Below, piece by piece: positions 9,177 to 17,913 of a stretch of 64,000 nucleotides of DNA; position 1 is the first letter of the stretch, and every line of letters begins with the position of its first letter. The position numbers and the translations under genes are program-made. The notes under the pieces were generated by a model. That model ran no database searches and had not been told where the DNA came from. It saw nothing but the letters and a program-made list of their open reading frames with translations. Origin of the DNA: an uncultured Chitinophagaceae bacterium (GTDB lineage: Bacteria; Bacteroidota; Bacteroidia; Chitinophagales; Chitinophagaceae); the NCBI GenBank assembly GCA_937862815.1, contig CALMED010000016.1, positions 28,821 through 92,820 on the forward strand, read 5' to 3'.

Positions 9177-9186
9177 TTTTTCAGAG

Positions 9187-9257
9187 AGGTCCCGACCAGA
9201 TTCGAACTGGTGTACGAGCTTTTGCAGAGCTCTGCCTAGCCACTCGGCCACAGGACC
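9187..9257 (-). tRNA. tRNA-Cys (GCA)
   Basis: A cloverleaf can be folded by eye: acceptor GGTCCTG / CGGGACC with one G-T pair, D arm from GGCCGAGTGGCTAGGC, anticodon stem GAGCT/AGCTC with loop CTGCAAA giving anticodon GCA, and T arm ACCAG-TTCGAAT-CTGGT. The discriminator base is U, the cysteine identity base. CCA is not encoded. Length 71 nt. Confidence 0.95.
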
Positions 9258-9268
9258 TTGAAGAGTTG

Positions 9269-9276
9269 CAAATGTA
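9269..9276 (-). promoter_or_regulatory. -7 element of tRNA-Cys
   Basis: On the minus strand TACATTTG (perfect TAnnTTTG) ends 11 nt before the mature 5' end of tRNA-Cys. Confidence 0.65.
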
Positions 9277-9277
9277 G

Positions 9278-9285
9278 TATATTCG
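9278..9285 (+). promoter_or_regulatory. possible -7 element of the phosphorylase gene
   Basis: TATATTCG, a one-base variant of TAnnTTTG, lies 20 nt before the ATG at 9306. The same TAnnTTCG variant recurs at 20794 and 54365. It sits next to the divergent tRNA-Cys promoter. Confidence 0.4.
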
Positions 9286-9305
9286 GGCAAAATCACATAA
9301 TCCTT

Positions 9306-10184
9306 ATGCAACGAATTGCTGAGTCCGAGCTGATTATCAACAGCAGAGGCGCCATTTACCACCTGGATCTGCGGCCCGAGGAACTGGCCACCACGGTGAT
9401 TACTGTGGGGGACCCCGACCGGGTGCAGGAGGTATCCAAACACTTTGACCGCATCGAGTACAAAGGCCGTCACCGCGAATTCATCACCCACACCGGTTAT
9501 ATCGGCCATAAACGCATTTCCTGCGTGTCCAGCGGCATCGGTCCAGATAACATCGACATCGTGCTCAACGAACTTGATGCCCTGGTGAACATTGATTTTG
9601 AAACCCGCACGATCAAGCCCCAACTCACCTCCCTGCACATTCTGCGGCTGGGCACTTCGGGGAGCCTGCAGGCGGATATTCCGGTCGACCATTTTGTAGC
9701 CGGCACCCACGGACTCGGCCTCGACAACCTGCTACACTTTTACCGGCCGGAAAACAACGAGGAAGAAAAGCAGCTCCTGCACGCCTTTGTTACACACACT
9801 CAACTGCACAACCACGCTTCGCAGCCCTACCTGGCGCAATCGAGCGCTCACCTGCTCAAACATTTTGCCCAGGGCTACCACCAGGGGATTACAGTTACCT
9901 GTCCCGGTTTTTACGGCCCACAGGGGCGGGTACTGCGGATGGGGCTGGCCCTGCCGGGCGTTATTGACCGGCTCACCGATTTCCGTTTTGGCAATCACCG
10001 CATTTCGAATTTTGAGATGGAAACCTCCGCCATTTACGGGCTGGGCAAAATGATGGGGCACCACTGCCTCTCTCTCAACGTTATTGTTGCCAACCGCGTC
10101 CGGAAAGAATTCAGCAAAGACAGCGCGGCCGCGGTGGAGAACCTGATCAAAACCTCACTCGGCATCATCGCAAAAATTCCGTGA
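9306..10184 (+). CDS. nucleoside phosphorylase (uridine phosphorylase family)
   Basis: Cleaves a nucleoside with phosphate to base and ribose-1-phosphate. The 292 residues show the PNP/UDP phosphorylase family signatures: VITVGDPDRVQEVSKHF near residue 32, the phosphate-binding GTSGSLQADIP (about 118-128) and FEMETSAIYGLG (about 238-249) where the nucleoside ribose binds. The substrate (uridine or purine) cannot be fixed by eye. The start at 9306 is preferred to an in-frame start at 9258 that abuts the tRNA. It overlaps the region just before dapF, so the two are likely co-transcribed. Confidence 0.88.
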   Translation: MQRIAESELIINSRGAIYHLDLRPEELATTVITVGDPDRVQEVSKHFDRIEYKGRHREFITHTGYIGHKRISCVSSGIGPDNIDIVLNELDALVNIDFETRTIKPQLTSLHILRLGTSGSLQADIPVDHFVAGTHGLGLDNLLHFYRPENNEEEKQLLHAFVTHTQLHNHASQPYLAQSSAHLLKHFAQGYHQGITVTCPGFYGPQGRVLRMGLALPGVIDRLTDFRFGNHRISNFEMETSAIYGLGKMMGHHCLSLNVIVANRVRKEFSKDSAAAVENLIKTSLGIIAKIP

Positions 10185-10192
10185 GAGCTCCC

Positions 10193-10984
10193 ATGATTCA
10201 TTTCCGCAAATACCAGGGAACGGGCAACGACTTTATCCTGCTCGACAACCGGCAGGGTGCGTACAGCAGGCTCAGCCAGCAGGAAATTGCCTTCCTCTGC
10301 GACCGGCGCTTCGGCATCGGCGCCGATGGGCTGATGTTCCTGCAACAGCACCAGGGCTATGATTTTGAAATGGTCTATTTCAATGCCGACGGAGCCGAAG
10401 GAAGCATGTGCGGCAACGGCGGACGCTGCATCGTTCGGTATGCTCAGGACCTGGGACTGGTGACCGGCCGAACCCGCTTCCTTGCAACCGATGGGCCACA
10501 CGAAGCCCTGCTCCGCGACGACGGTACGGTGGAACTGAAGATGAACGATGTGCATGCCATCAACAGCAGCCCTTCGCATGCACAGCTCAACACCGGTTCC
10601 CCGCATTATGTGCAATGGGTGAGCGATGTGGATGCCGTGGACGTGGTGGGCGACGGGCGTTCCATCCGCTACAGCCCGCCTTTTGCCAGCGAGGGGATTA
10701 ACGTCAATTTTGCCGAACGCAAAACCGGCTACATAGCGGTACGTACGTACGAACGGGGCGTGGAGAATGAAACACTGTCCTGCGGAACCGGCGTAACAGC
10801 CGTGGCACTGGCGGCGGCTACCGGTGAAGGTCCGCAGGAAACCACCATCCGCACACCGGGCGGCACCCTCAACATCCGGTTCTGCAAGACTGCGTCTGGC
10901 CATTTTGAAGAAGTATGGCTGTGCGGACCGGCCACCTTTGTTTTTGAAGGCTCCCTCGACCTTTCGAACCGGCGTTTAAGTTAG
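10193..10984 (+). CDS. dapF: diaminopimelate epimerase
   Basis: Interconverts LL- and meso-diaminopimelate for lysine and peptidoglycan synthesis, without cofactor, using two cysteines. Both are present: C73 in MCGNGGRC and C197 in LSCGTGVTAVA. MIHFRKYQGTGNDFILLDN is the family N-terminus. The ATG at 10193 gives 263 residues, the usual length. The gene starts 8 bp after the phosphorylase stop and is followed 6 bp later by the DinB-like gene. Confidence 0.95.
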   Translation: MIHFRKYQGTGNDFILLDNRQGAYSRLSQQEIAFLCDRRFGIGADGLMFLQQHQGYDFEMVYFNADGAEGSMCGNGGRCIVRYAQDLGLVTGRTRFLATDGPHEALLRDDGTVELKMNDVHAINSSPSHAQLNTGSPHYVQWVSDVDAVDVVGDGRSIRYSPPFASEGINVNFAERKTGYIAVRTYERGVENETLSCGTGVTAVALAAATGEGPQETTIRTPGGTLNIRFCKTASGHFEEVWLCGPATFVFEGSLDLSNRRLS

Positions 10985-10990
10985 AACAGC

Positions 10991-11545
10991 ATGGCGACCA
11001 AAGAAACCCATCTGAACAAATTCCAGATCATCAGCAGTACCGAGTCTATTGCCGGAGAAATTCTGCGGGTCTGCAGCCAGGTGCCCGACGCGTTCATTTT
11101 CCGCCGCCAGGTAAAATGGTCGGTGGCCGAGAACCTCGACCACCTGCGCCGTTGTTTTGAACAAAGCCGCAAAGAGCTGCAAACACCCAAGCTCCTGCTC
11201 CGGTGGCGTTACGGACACCCCGGCCGTGAATCAAAAAATTACAATGAAGTGGAGAACAGCTACCGGCAACAACTTGAAGCCGGCCATGCCGCCGCCCCCG
11301 CCTGCCAACCCTCCTTTGGCAACCAGCTGCCGGGGCGGGAGCAACTGGTGGCGTCCTTCCGGTCTTCACTTACCCACTACCTCAATCAGCTGCGGTTTAA
11401 CTGGGAAGACGACAAGATGGACAACTACCAACTGCCACATCCCCTTTTGGGAAAAATTACGGTCCGGGAGTGGATGTACTACCACATCGTACATTGCTGG
11501 TTGCACTTTGATACCATCCGCCGGCTGAAAGAACAGGCGTACTGA
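10991..11545 (+). CDS. DinB-like metal-binding helical-bundle protein
   Basis: A 184-residue protein of the DinB/YfiT four-helix bundle type. WSVAENLDHLRRCFEQSRKEL carries a helix-2 histidine and MYYHIVHCWLHFDTIRRL the C-terminal histidine pair that together usually bind a metal ion. Many members act in low-molecular-weight thiol-linked or unknown reactions; the substrate is not predictable here. It lies 6 bp after dapF on the same strand. Confidence 0.72.
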   Translation: MATKETHLNKFQIISSTESIAGEILRVCSQVPDAFIFRRQVKWSVAENLDHLRRCFEQSRKELQTPKLLLRWRYGHPGRESKNYNEVENSYRQQLEAGHAAAPACQPSFGNQLPGREQLVASFRSSLTHYLNQLRFNWEDDKMDNYQLPHPLLGKITVREWMYYHIVHCWLHFDTIRRLKEQAY

Positions 11546-11571
11546 ACTTCGGTTGGTTCCGGGCAGGCACC

Positions 11572-11579
11572 TACCTTTG
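11572..11579 (+). promoter_or_regulatory. -7 element of corA
   Basis: TACCTTTG matches TAnnTTTG and ends only 7 nt before the corA ATG, implying an almost leaderless transcript. Confidence 0.6.
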
Positions 11580-11586
11580 CAGCGCC

Positions 11587-12525
11587 ATGCTGCAGTACTA
11601 TAAAAACATTGAAGGCCGGACGCTGGAAATTGAAAAGCCCGAAAGCGGCGCCTGGATCAACATCCTCCCCCCGTTGCGGCAGGAGGAGTTTACCGAGATT
11701 TCCGAAACACTGGACATTCCGCTCGACTTCCTGTCGGATTCACTCGACATTGACGAACGGTCGCGCTACGAAGAAGAAGACAATGTAAAACTCATTGTCA
11801 TCAAAGTGCCAACAGAAAACAACTCCTTCAACGACAGTGATGCGTTTTACATCACCATCCCCGTCTGCATCATCCTCACCCATCACCAGATTGTAACGGT
11901 GAACTCTTTCGACAACGGCGCCATCAAAAAATTTCTGAATACGTTCAAAAACCGGCACCCCGACAAGCGGAATATGATGGTGCTCAAAATTTTCGAGAAA
12001 GTGGTGACCACCTTCATGGATTACCTGAAGGAGATCAACCACCGCCGCAACCTGCTGGAGCAAAAGCTTTATGATGCCAACCGGAACGAAGAACTGCTGG
12101 AACTGATGCGCATCCAGAAAAGCCTGGTCTATTTTGTAACGGCCCTGCGCAGCAACGAAATGCTGCTGATGAAACTCCAGCGCACCAACTTCCTGGGGCT
12201 GACCGCCGAAGAAGATGAATTTCTGCAGGACCTCATTGTGGATACCAGCCAGGCGCTGGAGATGGCCAATATCTACACCAACATTCTCAGTTCCACCATG
12301 GATGCGTTTGCCAGTCTCATCAGCAACAACCAGAACCAGGTGATGAAACGGCTTACCTCCATAACGGTGATGTTGCAACTGCCCACCCTGGTGGCCAGTA
12401 TTTACGGGATGAACGTACCCATCCCCGGCCAGCATTCCACCTTCGCCTTTTACTTTCCGATCCTGATCTCCCTGGGGCTTGCGCTCACAATCGGCATCTA
12501 TTTCATGCGGAAAAAACTGTTTTAA
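11587..12525 (+). CDS. corA: CorA-family magnesium/cobalt transporter
   Basis: Pentameric inner-membrane channel for Mg2+ (or Co2+). The 312 residues contain the long cytoplasmic alpha/beta domain and stalk helix (to about 245), then two C-terminal membrane segments. The selectivity loop is visible as YGMNVPIPG between them, and the short basic tail (MRKKLF) follows TM2. It has its own promoter and is closed by a hairpin before the NUDIX gene. Confidence 0.93.
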   Translation: MLQYYKNIEGRTLEIEKPESGAWINILPPLRQEEFTEISETLDIPLDFLSDSLDIDERSRYEEEDNVKLIVIKVPTENNSFNDSDAFYITIPVCIILTHHQIVTVNSFDNGAIKKFLNTFKNRHPDKRNMMVLKIFEKVVTTFMDYLKEINHRRNLLEQKLYDANRNEELLELMRIQKSLVYFVTALRSNEMLLMKLQRTNFLGLTAEEDEFLQDLIVDTSQALEMANIYTNILSSTMDAFASLISNNQNQVMKRLTSITVMLQLPTLVASIYGMNVPIPGQHSTFAFYFPILISLGLALTIGIYFMRKKLF

Positions 12526-12535
12526 TAAAATCCTC

Positions 12536-12553
12536 AAACCGGGAGCCCGGTTT
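12536..12553 (+). terminator. hairpin after corA
   Basis: AAACCGG, loop GAGC, CCGGTTT: a perfect 7-bp stem 10 nt after the corA stop. The T-run is short, so termination may be partial and the NUDIX gene partly read through. Confidence 0.55.
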
Positions 12554-12567
12554 CCTGTTATTGTACT

Positions 12568-13026
12568 ATGATTACAGTTCGTGTATACGGTATTCTCATT
12601 ACCCCTGAGCGCCGGGTACTGGTGAGCGATGAATTCATTCGGGGCGGATACTATACCAAATTCCCCGGTGGCGGACTGGAAGTGGGTGAAGGCACCCGCG
12701 ATTGCCTGCGCCGCGAGTTTGTGGAAGAAATGAACCTGCTGGTAGAAGTGGGTGCGCATCTCTACACAACCGATTTCTACCAGCAAAGCGCATTTAACCA
12801 GTCTCACCAGATTTTATCTATCTACTATTACGCCCATCCGCTGGAACCTTTTACCGTTTCATTCCGGGAGCGCCCCTTCGATTTTCTTCCCGAACAAACG
12901 GCTGATCCCCGGGGTGAGGCGGAGGTATTCCGCCTGCTCGACTGGGAGCAATTTTCGCCCGATGCGGTAACCCTCCCCATTGATAAAATCGTGGCCCGGA
13001 TGGTGAAGGAACACCCCCCATTTTAA
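12568..13026 (+). CDS. NUDIX hydrolase
   Basis: Hydrolyses a nucleoside diphosphate linked to another moiety; the substrate is not predictable. The 152 residues contain a complete Nudix box from about residue 34: GGGLEVGEG, then RREFVEEMNL (Gx5Ex7REUxEExGU pattern with N in place of the final G). The N-terminal ITVRVYGILITPERRVLVSDE is the usual first strand. It follows the corA hairpin by 14 nt. Confidence 0.88.
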   Translation: MITVRVYGILITPERRVLVSDEFIRGGYYTKFPGGGLEVGEGTRDCLRREFVEEMNLLVEVGAHLYTTDFYQQSAFNQSHQILSIYYYAHPLEPFTVSFRERPFDFLPEQTADPRGEAEVFRLLDWEQFSPDAVTLPIDKIVARMVKEHPPF

Positions 13027-13162
13027 GTTTGGATGATCTGTTGCCGCTGACAAAGGAAAAACCTGGCACAAGAAAAAGTAACGGCCCGGCGAAACACTTC
13101 AACCGGCAAGGACAGCACGGGTTAATTTTTTTGTTCTGTTAAATAAAACGGCTACACCTGCT

Positions 13163-13960
13163 TTAGCGGTCGAGCATGGCTTCCTGTTTCATGCGGGCAG
13201 CCTCTTCCGGCCCCAGGTACCGCTCAATGATGTTGTGCATGAGGTAAATCACAGGAGTCATGATCACAGCAACCGCAAACTTGTAAATATAGTTGACCAC
13301 TCCCACTGCAAGAAACAGTTTAAAGGGCCACACAAAGTCGGTACCGTTGCGGTTGATCCGGGTACCGATGTAGAAAGCGATGAAGAGCACCACAAAACTG
13401 TCGATGAACTGCGACACCAGCGTACTGCCGGTGGCCCGCAGCCAGATCCATTTTTCACCGGTGGCCTGTTTGATGCGGTGAAATACAAACACGTCTATCA
13501 GCTGGCCCAGGATGAAGGCGGTAAGCGAACCGATGATGATGAATCCACCCTGCCCCAGTACGGCTTTGTAGGCCTTTTCCATATCGGGCACCCCGCTGCC
13601 CTGCTTGCCGGTGACGAAAAACTCTGCCGGTGTGAGCTGCATAGCCAGCACAAAGACCAGGAAGGCGAAAGCGATGAGTCCGGCCGCAAGGAAGGACAGA
13701 AAACGCACCCCTTTCATGCCAAAATATTCATTGATGATATCGGTCATGATAAACACCACCGGCCAGAGCAGCACCCCGGCCGTCAGATTGAACGACAGTT
13801 CGTTGCCCAGCAGCCGGATGCGGAGCGGGTCGAGGCCCAGCGTTTGTTCAAGGGAAAAAATTTTCACGCCGATGATTTCGGCAATCAGCGCATTGGCAAT
13901 AAAAAAGCCGCCCAGTATGAGAAAGAGACGGATCGGCTTTTGTTGGGTGAGGTGCAACAT
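13163..13960 (-). CDS. VUT/YhhQ family queuosine precursor transporter
   Basis: A 265-residue membrane protein with about six to seven helices. The family signature IWLRATGSTLVSQFIDSFVVLFIAFYIG is visible at about 168-195, with MTDIINEYFG around 71-80. Members import the 7-deazaguanine precursor of queuosine used at tRNA wobble positions. Its start overlaps the stop of the preceding small membrane-protein gene by one base pair (ATGA-type junction), so the two are translationally coupled. Confidence 0.87.
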   Translation of the reverse strand: MLHLTQQKPIRLFLILGGFFIANALIAEIIGVKIFSLEQTLGLDPLRIRLLGNELSFNLTAGVLLWPVVFIMTDIINEYFGMKGVRFLSFLAAGLIAFAFLVFVLAMQLTPAEFFVTGKQGSGVPDMEKAYKAVLGQGGFIIIGSLTAFILGQLIDVFVFHRIKQATGEKWIWLRATGSTLVSQFIDSFVVLFIAFYIGTRINRNGTDFVWPFKLFLAVGVVNYIYKFAVAVIMTPVIYLMHNIIERYLGPEEAARMKQEAMLDR

Positions 13961-14232
13961 CAGTAGAAAAAGTAAAAAAGTTGAACAATAAACAGGAGCA
14001 GGTTTGTCACCGCCAGCAGCGGTGCAACGGGCGGCTCCCTTCGCACTGTACGGACCAACAACCAGCCATTCACCAGAAAGTTCAGTAAAGGTGAAAGAAT
14101 CAAACCCGCCACCAGCAGGGTGGCGTTGAGCCCCTGCGGCAGTTCATACGACACGAAACGGAGCACCACGATGAGGAGAAAGGCGGCATTGAGCAGGAAG
14201 GCGATCCGGTTGGTAAATAAATAGACTTTCAT
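13960..14232 (-). CDS. small hypothetical membrane protein
   Basis: A 90-residue protein with three probable membrane segments (about 10-26, 37-58 and 70-88), the last rich in aromatic residues (IVQLFYFFY). I do not recognise the family. Its stop overlaps the start of the YhhQ-type transporter gene, suggesting a shared transcript. It diverges from the YfhO gene. Confidence 0.6.
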   Translation of the reverse strand: MKVYLFTNRIAFLLNAAFLLIVVLRFVSYELPQGLNATLLVAGLILSPLLNFLVNGWLLVRTVRREPPVAPLLAVTNLLLFIVQLFYFFY

Positions 14233-14302
14233 AGACCCGAAAATGCACTCAAACGCTCAAAATAGCATTAATTTGCCGCATTGAAACCGAAATTTAATCG
14301 TT

Positions 14303-16807
14303 ATGAAGGTTGATCTGAAAAAACTGGTGCCGCACCTCGTGGCCATCGTGGTTTTCCTGTTGGTGGCCCTGCTGTACTGTTTGCCCGCCACAGAGGGGAA
14401 AGTGCTGAATGCCCACGATAACCAGGGCTGGAAAGGCATGGCCCAGCAATCCATTGAGGTAAAGGAGAAAACCGGCCATGTACCCCTTTGGACCAACAGC
14501 CTTTTCAGTGGCATGCCGGGCTACCAGGTGGCCATGGAAAACAGTCACCCGGTTTCGTTTCACTATGTACGCGACATCCTCTCCCTCGGCCTGCCCAAAC
14601 CCGCCAACTTTTTCTTTCTCGCCTCCCTCTGCTTTTACCTGCTGTTACTGGCGCTGGGTGTGAACCCGTGGGTATCGATCCTCGGTGCGCTTTCCTATGC
14701 CTACTCCACGTACAATCCCATCATCATCGGCGCCGGGCATGATACCAAGATGCTGGCCATGGCACTGGCTCCGCTCACCGTAGCCGGCCTGCTCCTGCTG
14801 TTCCGCAAAAACTACCCGTTGGGTTGTGCCGCTCTCGTGACCGGCTTTACGTTGCAGCTCAGCACCAGTCACATCCAGATCGTTTATTATACCGTCCTCA
14901 TCCTCGCCGCCCTCACCATCGGTTACCTGGTGCAGGCTGTGCGGCAGAAGGAAATTGCCTCCACCATCAAGGCCCTGGCACTGGCGCTGGCCATGGGGTT
15001 GCTGGCTCTTGGCAGCAACGCGGTGATTACACTTATGAACTGGGATTATTCGCAGCTCAGCATGCGGGGCGGTGCCAGCGAACTCAAAGAAGCCAGTGAT
15101 AAAAACACCACTTCCGGCGGACTGGATAAAGATTACGCATTTAAGTACAGTGTTGGGCTGGCCGAAACGTTTACCCTCCTGGTACCCGGTTTATACGGAG
15201 GCAGTAACGGTGGTGATGAATACAAAAACTCCCGTTTTGCCGATAAGCTGATGGAAGTGGGATATCCCGAAGACCAGGCGCTGCAAACCGCCAACGGACT
15301 CTCTTACTGGGGACAGCAGCAGCCCACTTCCGGCCCGGTTTATTTTGGTGCTGTAGTGATGCTGCTGGCCATCCTGGGCCTGTTCCTGGAAAAAGGCTGG
15401 CTCCGGTGGGGCCTGCTGGGTGCCGGCCTCTTTGGTATCCTGCTGGCCTGGGGCAAGAACCTGGAAGCCGTGAATTACTTCCTGTTTGACTACATGCCGC
15501 TTTATAAAAAATTCCGGGCACCTTCGATGGGGCTGGTGATGACACAACTCAGCTTTGTGCTGCTGGCCGCACTGGGTGCACAGCGCCTGCTCTTTGGCAG
15601 GGAAGAGGCGGCCGCTCTGCAGACCGCGTTAAAACGCACCGCCATCACCGCCGGTATCCTGGTAGGCCTCCTCGCCGTCCTCTACATCAGCTTCGACTAT
15701 ACCTCCCCCAATGACAAGGGTATCCGTGACAACATGAGCTCCGCCATGCTGCAGCAGATGAGCCGGGGCCAACAACCCACCGCCGCCATGCAGCAGGAAG
15801 CCGATTCGTTTGGCAAAGGATTCACCTCCGCCCTGCAGGAAGACCGCAAGGCACTCTTTGGCGGTGACCTGGTTCGCACCCTCCTGTTGCTGGCCCTCAC
15901 GGGTGCGGTGATCTGGGCTGCCTGGAAACAGAAACTCAGTCCGGTGATAGCAGCCGTTTTATTCATTGTACTCGCCTCCTTCGACCTGCTGGGAGTGGGC
16001 AAACGGTACCTGAACGAAAACAACTACATCGAAGCAGGTGAGTTTGACAACACCTTCGCACTGAGCGCTGCCGACGCAGAGATCAAAAAAGACACCGGCT
16101 ATTACCGCGTGTTCAACCAGACCCGCGACCCCTTTAACGAATCCATGACCTCCTACCACCACAACTCCGTGGGAGGATATCACCCGGCCAAGCTGCAGAT
16201 CTACCAGGACCTGATTGAAAACCAGATCAGCCGCAACAACCGGCAGGTGCTGAACATGCTCAATACCAAATACTACATCTTACCCAACCCGCAAACCGGT
16301 GCACCTGTGGCCCAGCTCAACCCCGAAGCCTTTGGCCCCTGCTGGCTGGTACAGGGCATCCGCTATGTAGCCGATGCGAAGGAAGAGATGAGCGCCCTCG
16401 ACAATACCAACCTGCGGGATACCGCGGTGGTACAGCAACGCTTTGCCCAACAGGTGGGCGATGCGCCGGTGGCCGACAGCACGGCCTTCGTACGGCTGAT
16501 TGCCAACAAAAACGACCAGGTCCTCTACGAATCCAACGCTGCCAGCAACCAGTTTGCCGTGTTCAGCGAAGTGTTTTACGACCGCGGCTGGAAAGCCTTT
16601 GTGGACGGCCGGGAAACGCCCATCGTAAAAACCAACTATGCCCTGCGGGGACTCGCGTTGCCGGCCGGCGCCCACCAGATCGAATTCCGGTTTGAACCCG
16701 CGATGTACAAGCTGGGCAACACCCTCGTGCTGGTATGCAGCCTGCTCACCTACCTGGTGGTACTGGGCGGCCTGTTCCTGCACCTGCGGGCGGTACAAAA
16801 AGCGTGA
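14303..16807 (+). CDS. YfhO-like integral membrane protein
   Basis: An 834-residue protein with an N-terminal membrane helix, a periplasmic loop (NAHDNQGWKGMAQQSIEV, NSLFSGMPGYQVA) and about a dozen further helices ending with one just before the C-terminus. This is the architecture of the YfhO family of GT-C-like proteins linked to sugar modification of cell-envelope polymers. The large periplasmic portion at about 540-800 has an all-beta look. A glycosyltransferase gene follows after 2 nt, which supports a role in surface glycan assembly. Confidence 0.83.
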   Translation: MKVDLKKLVPHLVAIVVFLLVALLYCLPATEGKVLNAHDNQGWKGMAQQSIEVKEKTGHVPLWTNSLFSGMPGYQVAMENSHPVSFHYVRDILSLGLPKPANFFFLASLCFYLLLLALGVNPWVSILGALSYAYSTYNPIIIGAGHDTKMLAMALAPLTVAGLLLLFRKNYPLGCAALVTGFTLQLSTSHIQIVYYTVLILAALTIGYLVQAVRQKEIASTIKALALALAMGLLALGSNAVITLMNWDYSQLSMRGGASELKEASDKNTTSGGLDKDYAFKYSVGLAETFTLLVPGLYGGSNGGDEYKNSRFADKLMEVGYPEDQALQTANGLSYWGQQQPTSGPVYFGAVVMLLAILGLFLEKGWLRWGLLGAGLFGILLAWGKNLEAVNYFLFDYMPLYKKFRAPSMGLVMTQLSFVLLAALGAQRLLFGREEAAALQTALKRTAITAGILVGLLAVLYISFDYTSPNDKGIRDNMSSAMLQQMSRGQQPTAAMQQEADSFGKGFTSALQEDRKALFGGDLVRTLLLLALTGAVIWAAWKQKLSPVIAAVLFIVLASFDLLGVGKRYLNENNYIEAGEFDNTFALSAADAEIKKDTGYYRVFNQTRDPFNESMTSYHHNSVGGYHPAKLQIYQDLIENQISRNNRQVLNMLNTKYYILPNPQTGAPVAQLNPEAFGPCWLVQGIRYVADAKEEMSALDNTNLRDTAVVQQRFAQQVGDAPVADSTAFVRLIANKNDQVLYESNAASNQFAVFSEVFYDRGWKAFVDGRETPIVKTNYALRGLALPAGAHQIEFRFEPAMYKLGNTLVLVCSLLTYLVVLGGLFLHLRAVQKA

Positions 16808-16809
16808 AC

Positions 16810-17913
16810 ATGAAACGGGTGCTGTCCATCGTTCCCTACCCCTACCTGCCGTATTTTTCGGGTGGACAGAAACTGATTGCCCTGTTCAACGAATACCTGG
16901 GAACCCATTGCACCCTGCTGGTGGCCGGGACCGTGAACAACGATGCATCGCTGGCGAAACACTACCGCTTTTTCCCGGTATTACGGGCGGGCAAGCTGCG
17001 GTTCTTCGATCTGGCCGCCTACCGGCAACTGCGGGCCATCGTTCAGCAGCAGCAAGTGGACACCGTTATCATTGAACACCCCTACCTCGGCTGGATGGGA
17101 CGCCTCCTGCAACGGCAGTGCGGCGTGCAGCTGGTGGTGCACACCCATAACGTGGAATACCTGCGCTTCCGCAGCATCGGTAAAGCCTGGTGGCCCCTGC
17201 TGAAGCTGTACGAAGGGTGGACCCTGCGGCTGGCCGACCGGGTGCTGTGTATTTCGGAAGAAGACCGCCGGCACATGATTGACGTATTGGGTGTACGGGA
17301 AGAACAATGCCTGCTGGTTCCCTACGGCATCCGGCAGGAAGCACCGCCCACCGGCAAGGCGGCTGCCAAAGAACAGCTGTGCCTGCAGTACGGCCTGGAT
17401 GCCGAAGCCACCCTGCTCTTCTTCAACGGATTACTGGATTACAAACCCAATACCGATGCGCTGGATGTGATTCTCCACCAGATCCATCCCCTGCTGAAAC
17501 AGGCCGGGCTGCGCTGCCAGGTGCTCATCGCCGGCAAGCGGTTGCCCGCCCGTTACAGCGAATTGAAGTCCTATGCCGCAGGAGGAATCGTGTACGCCGG
17601 ATTTGTGGAAGACATTGACGCATGCACCAAAGGAGCCGACATCCTGCTGAACCCGGTACTGAGCGGCGGCGGGGTAAAGACCAAGATGATAGAAGCCCTG
17701 GGGCTCAATACAACGGTGGTAGCTTGCAGTAGTGCAGCGGCCGGGGTGGATCCGGTCTTGTGTGGTAATAAGCTGAAAGTAGTTACCGATGGCGACTGGC
17801 AGGCCTTTGCCGCTGCGGTGGTGGAAGCTGCGCAGGAAAAAAGTGATCTACCCACCGCCTTCTACGACGTTCACGCCTGGCAACAGATTGCACGGCGGGT
17901 CTCAGTCCTTTAA
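16810..17913 (+). CDS. glycosyltransferase (GT4-like, GT-B fold)
   Basis: A 367-residue GT-B enzyme. The N-terminal domain starts MKRVLSIVPYPYLPYFSGG (glycine-rich acceptor loop) and contains VVHTHNVEYLRF. The C-terminal nucleotide-sugar domain includes FFNGLLDYKPNTDAL and a family-type ILLNPVLSGGGVKTKMIEALG. Donor and acceptor are unknown. It begins 2 nt after the YfhO stop, and its 3' end overlaps the convergent GT4 gene by 12 bp. Confidence 0.85.
   Translation: MKRVLSIVPYPYLPYFSGGQKLIALFNEYLGTHCTLLVAGTVNNDASLAKHYRFFPVLRAGKLRFFDLAAYRQLRAIVQQQQVDTVIIEHPYLGWMGRLLQRQCGVQLVVHTHNVEYLRFRSIGKAWWPLLKLYEGWTLRLADRVLCISEEDRRHMIDVLGVREEQCLLVPYGIRQEAPPTGKAAAKEQLCLQYGLDAEATLLFFNGLLDYKPNTDALDVILHQIHPLLKQAGLRCQVLIAGKRLPARYSELKSYAAGGIVYAGFVEDIDACTKGADILLNPVLSGGGVKTKMIEALGLNTTVVACSSAAAGVDPVLCGNKLKVVTDGDWQAFAAAVVEAAQEKSDLPTAFYDVHAWQQIARRVSVL

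Noticed and set aside
17902..17913. Frameshift or fusion between the two convergent GT4 genes
   Set aside because: Both have complete, independent N- and C-terminal domains; the 12-bp overlap is only between their 3' ends.
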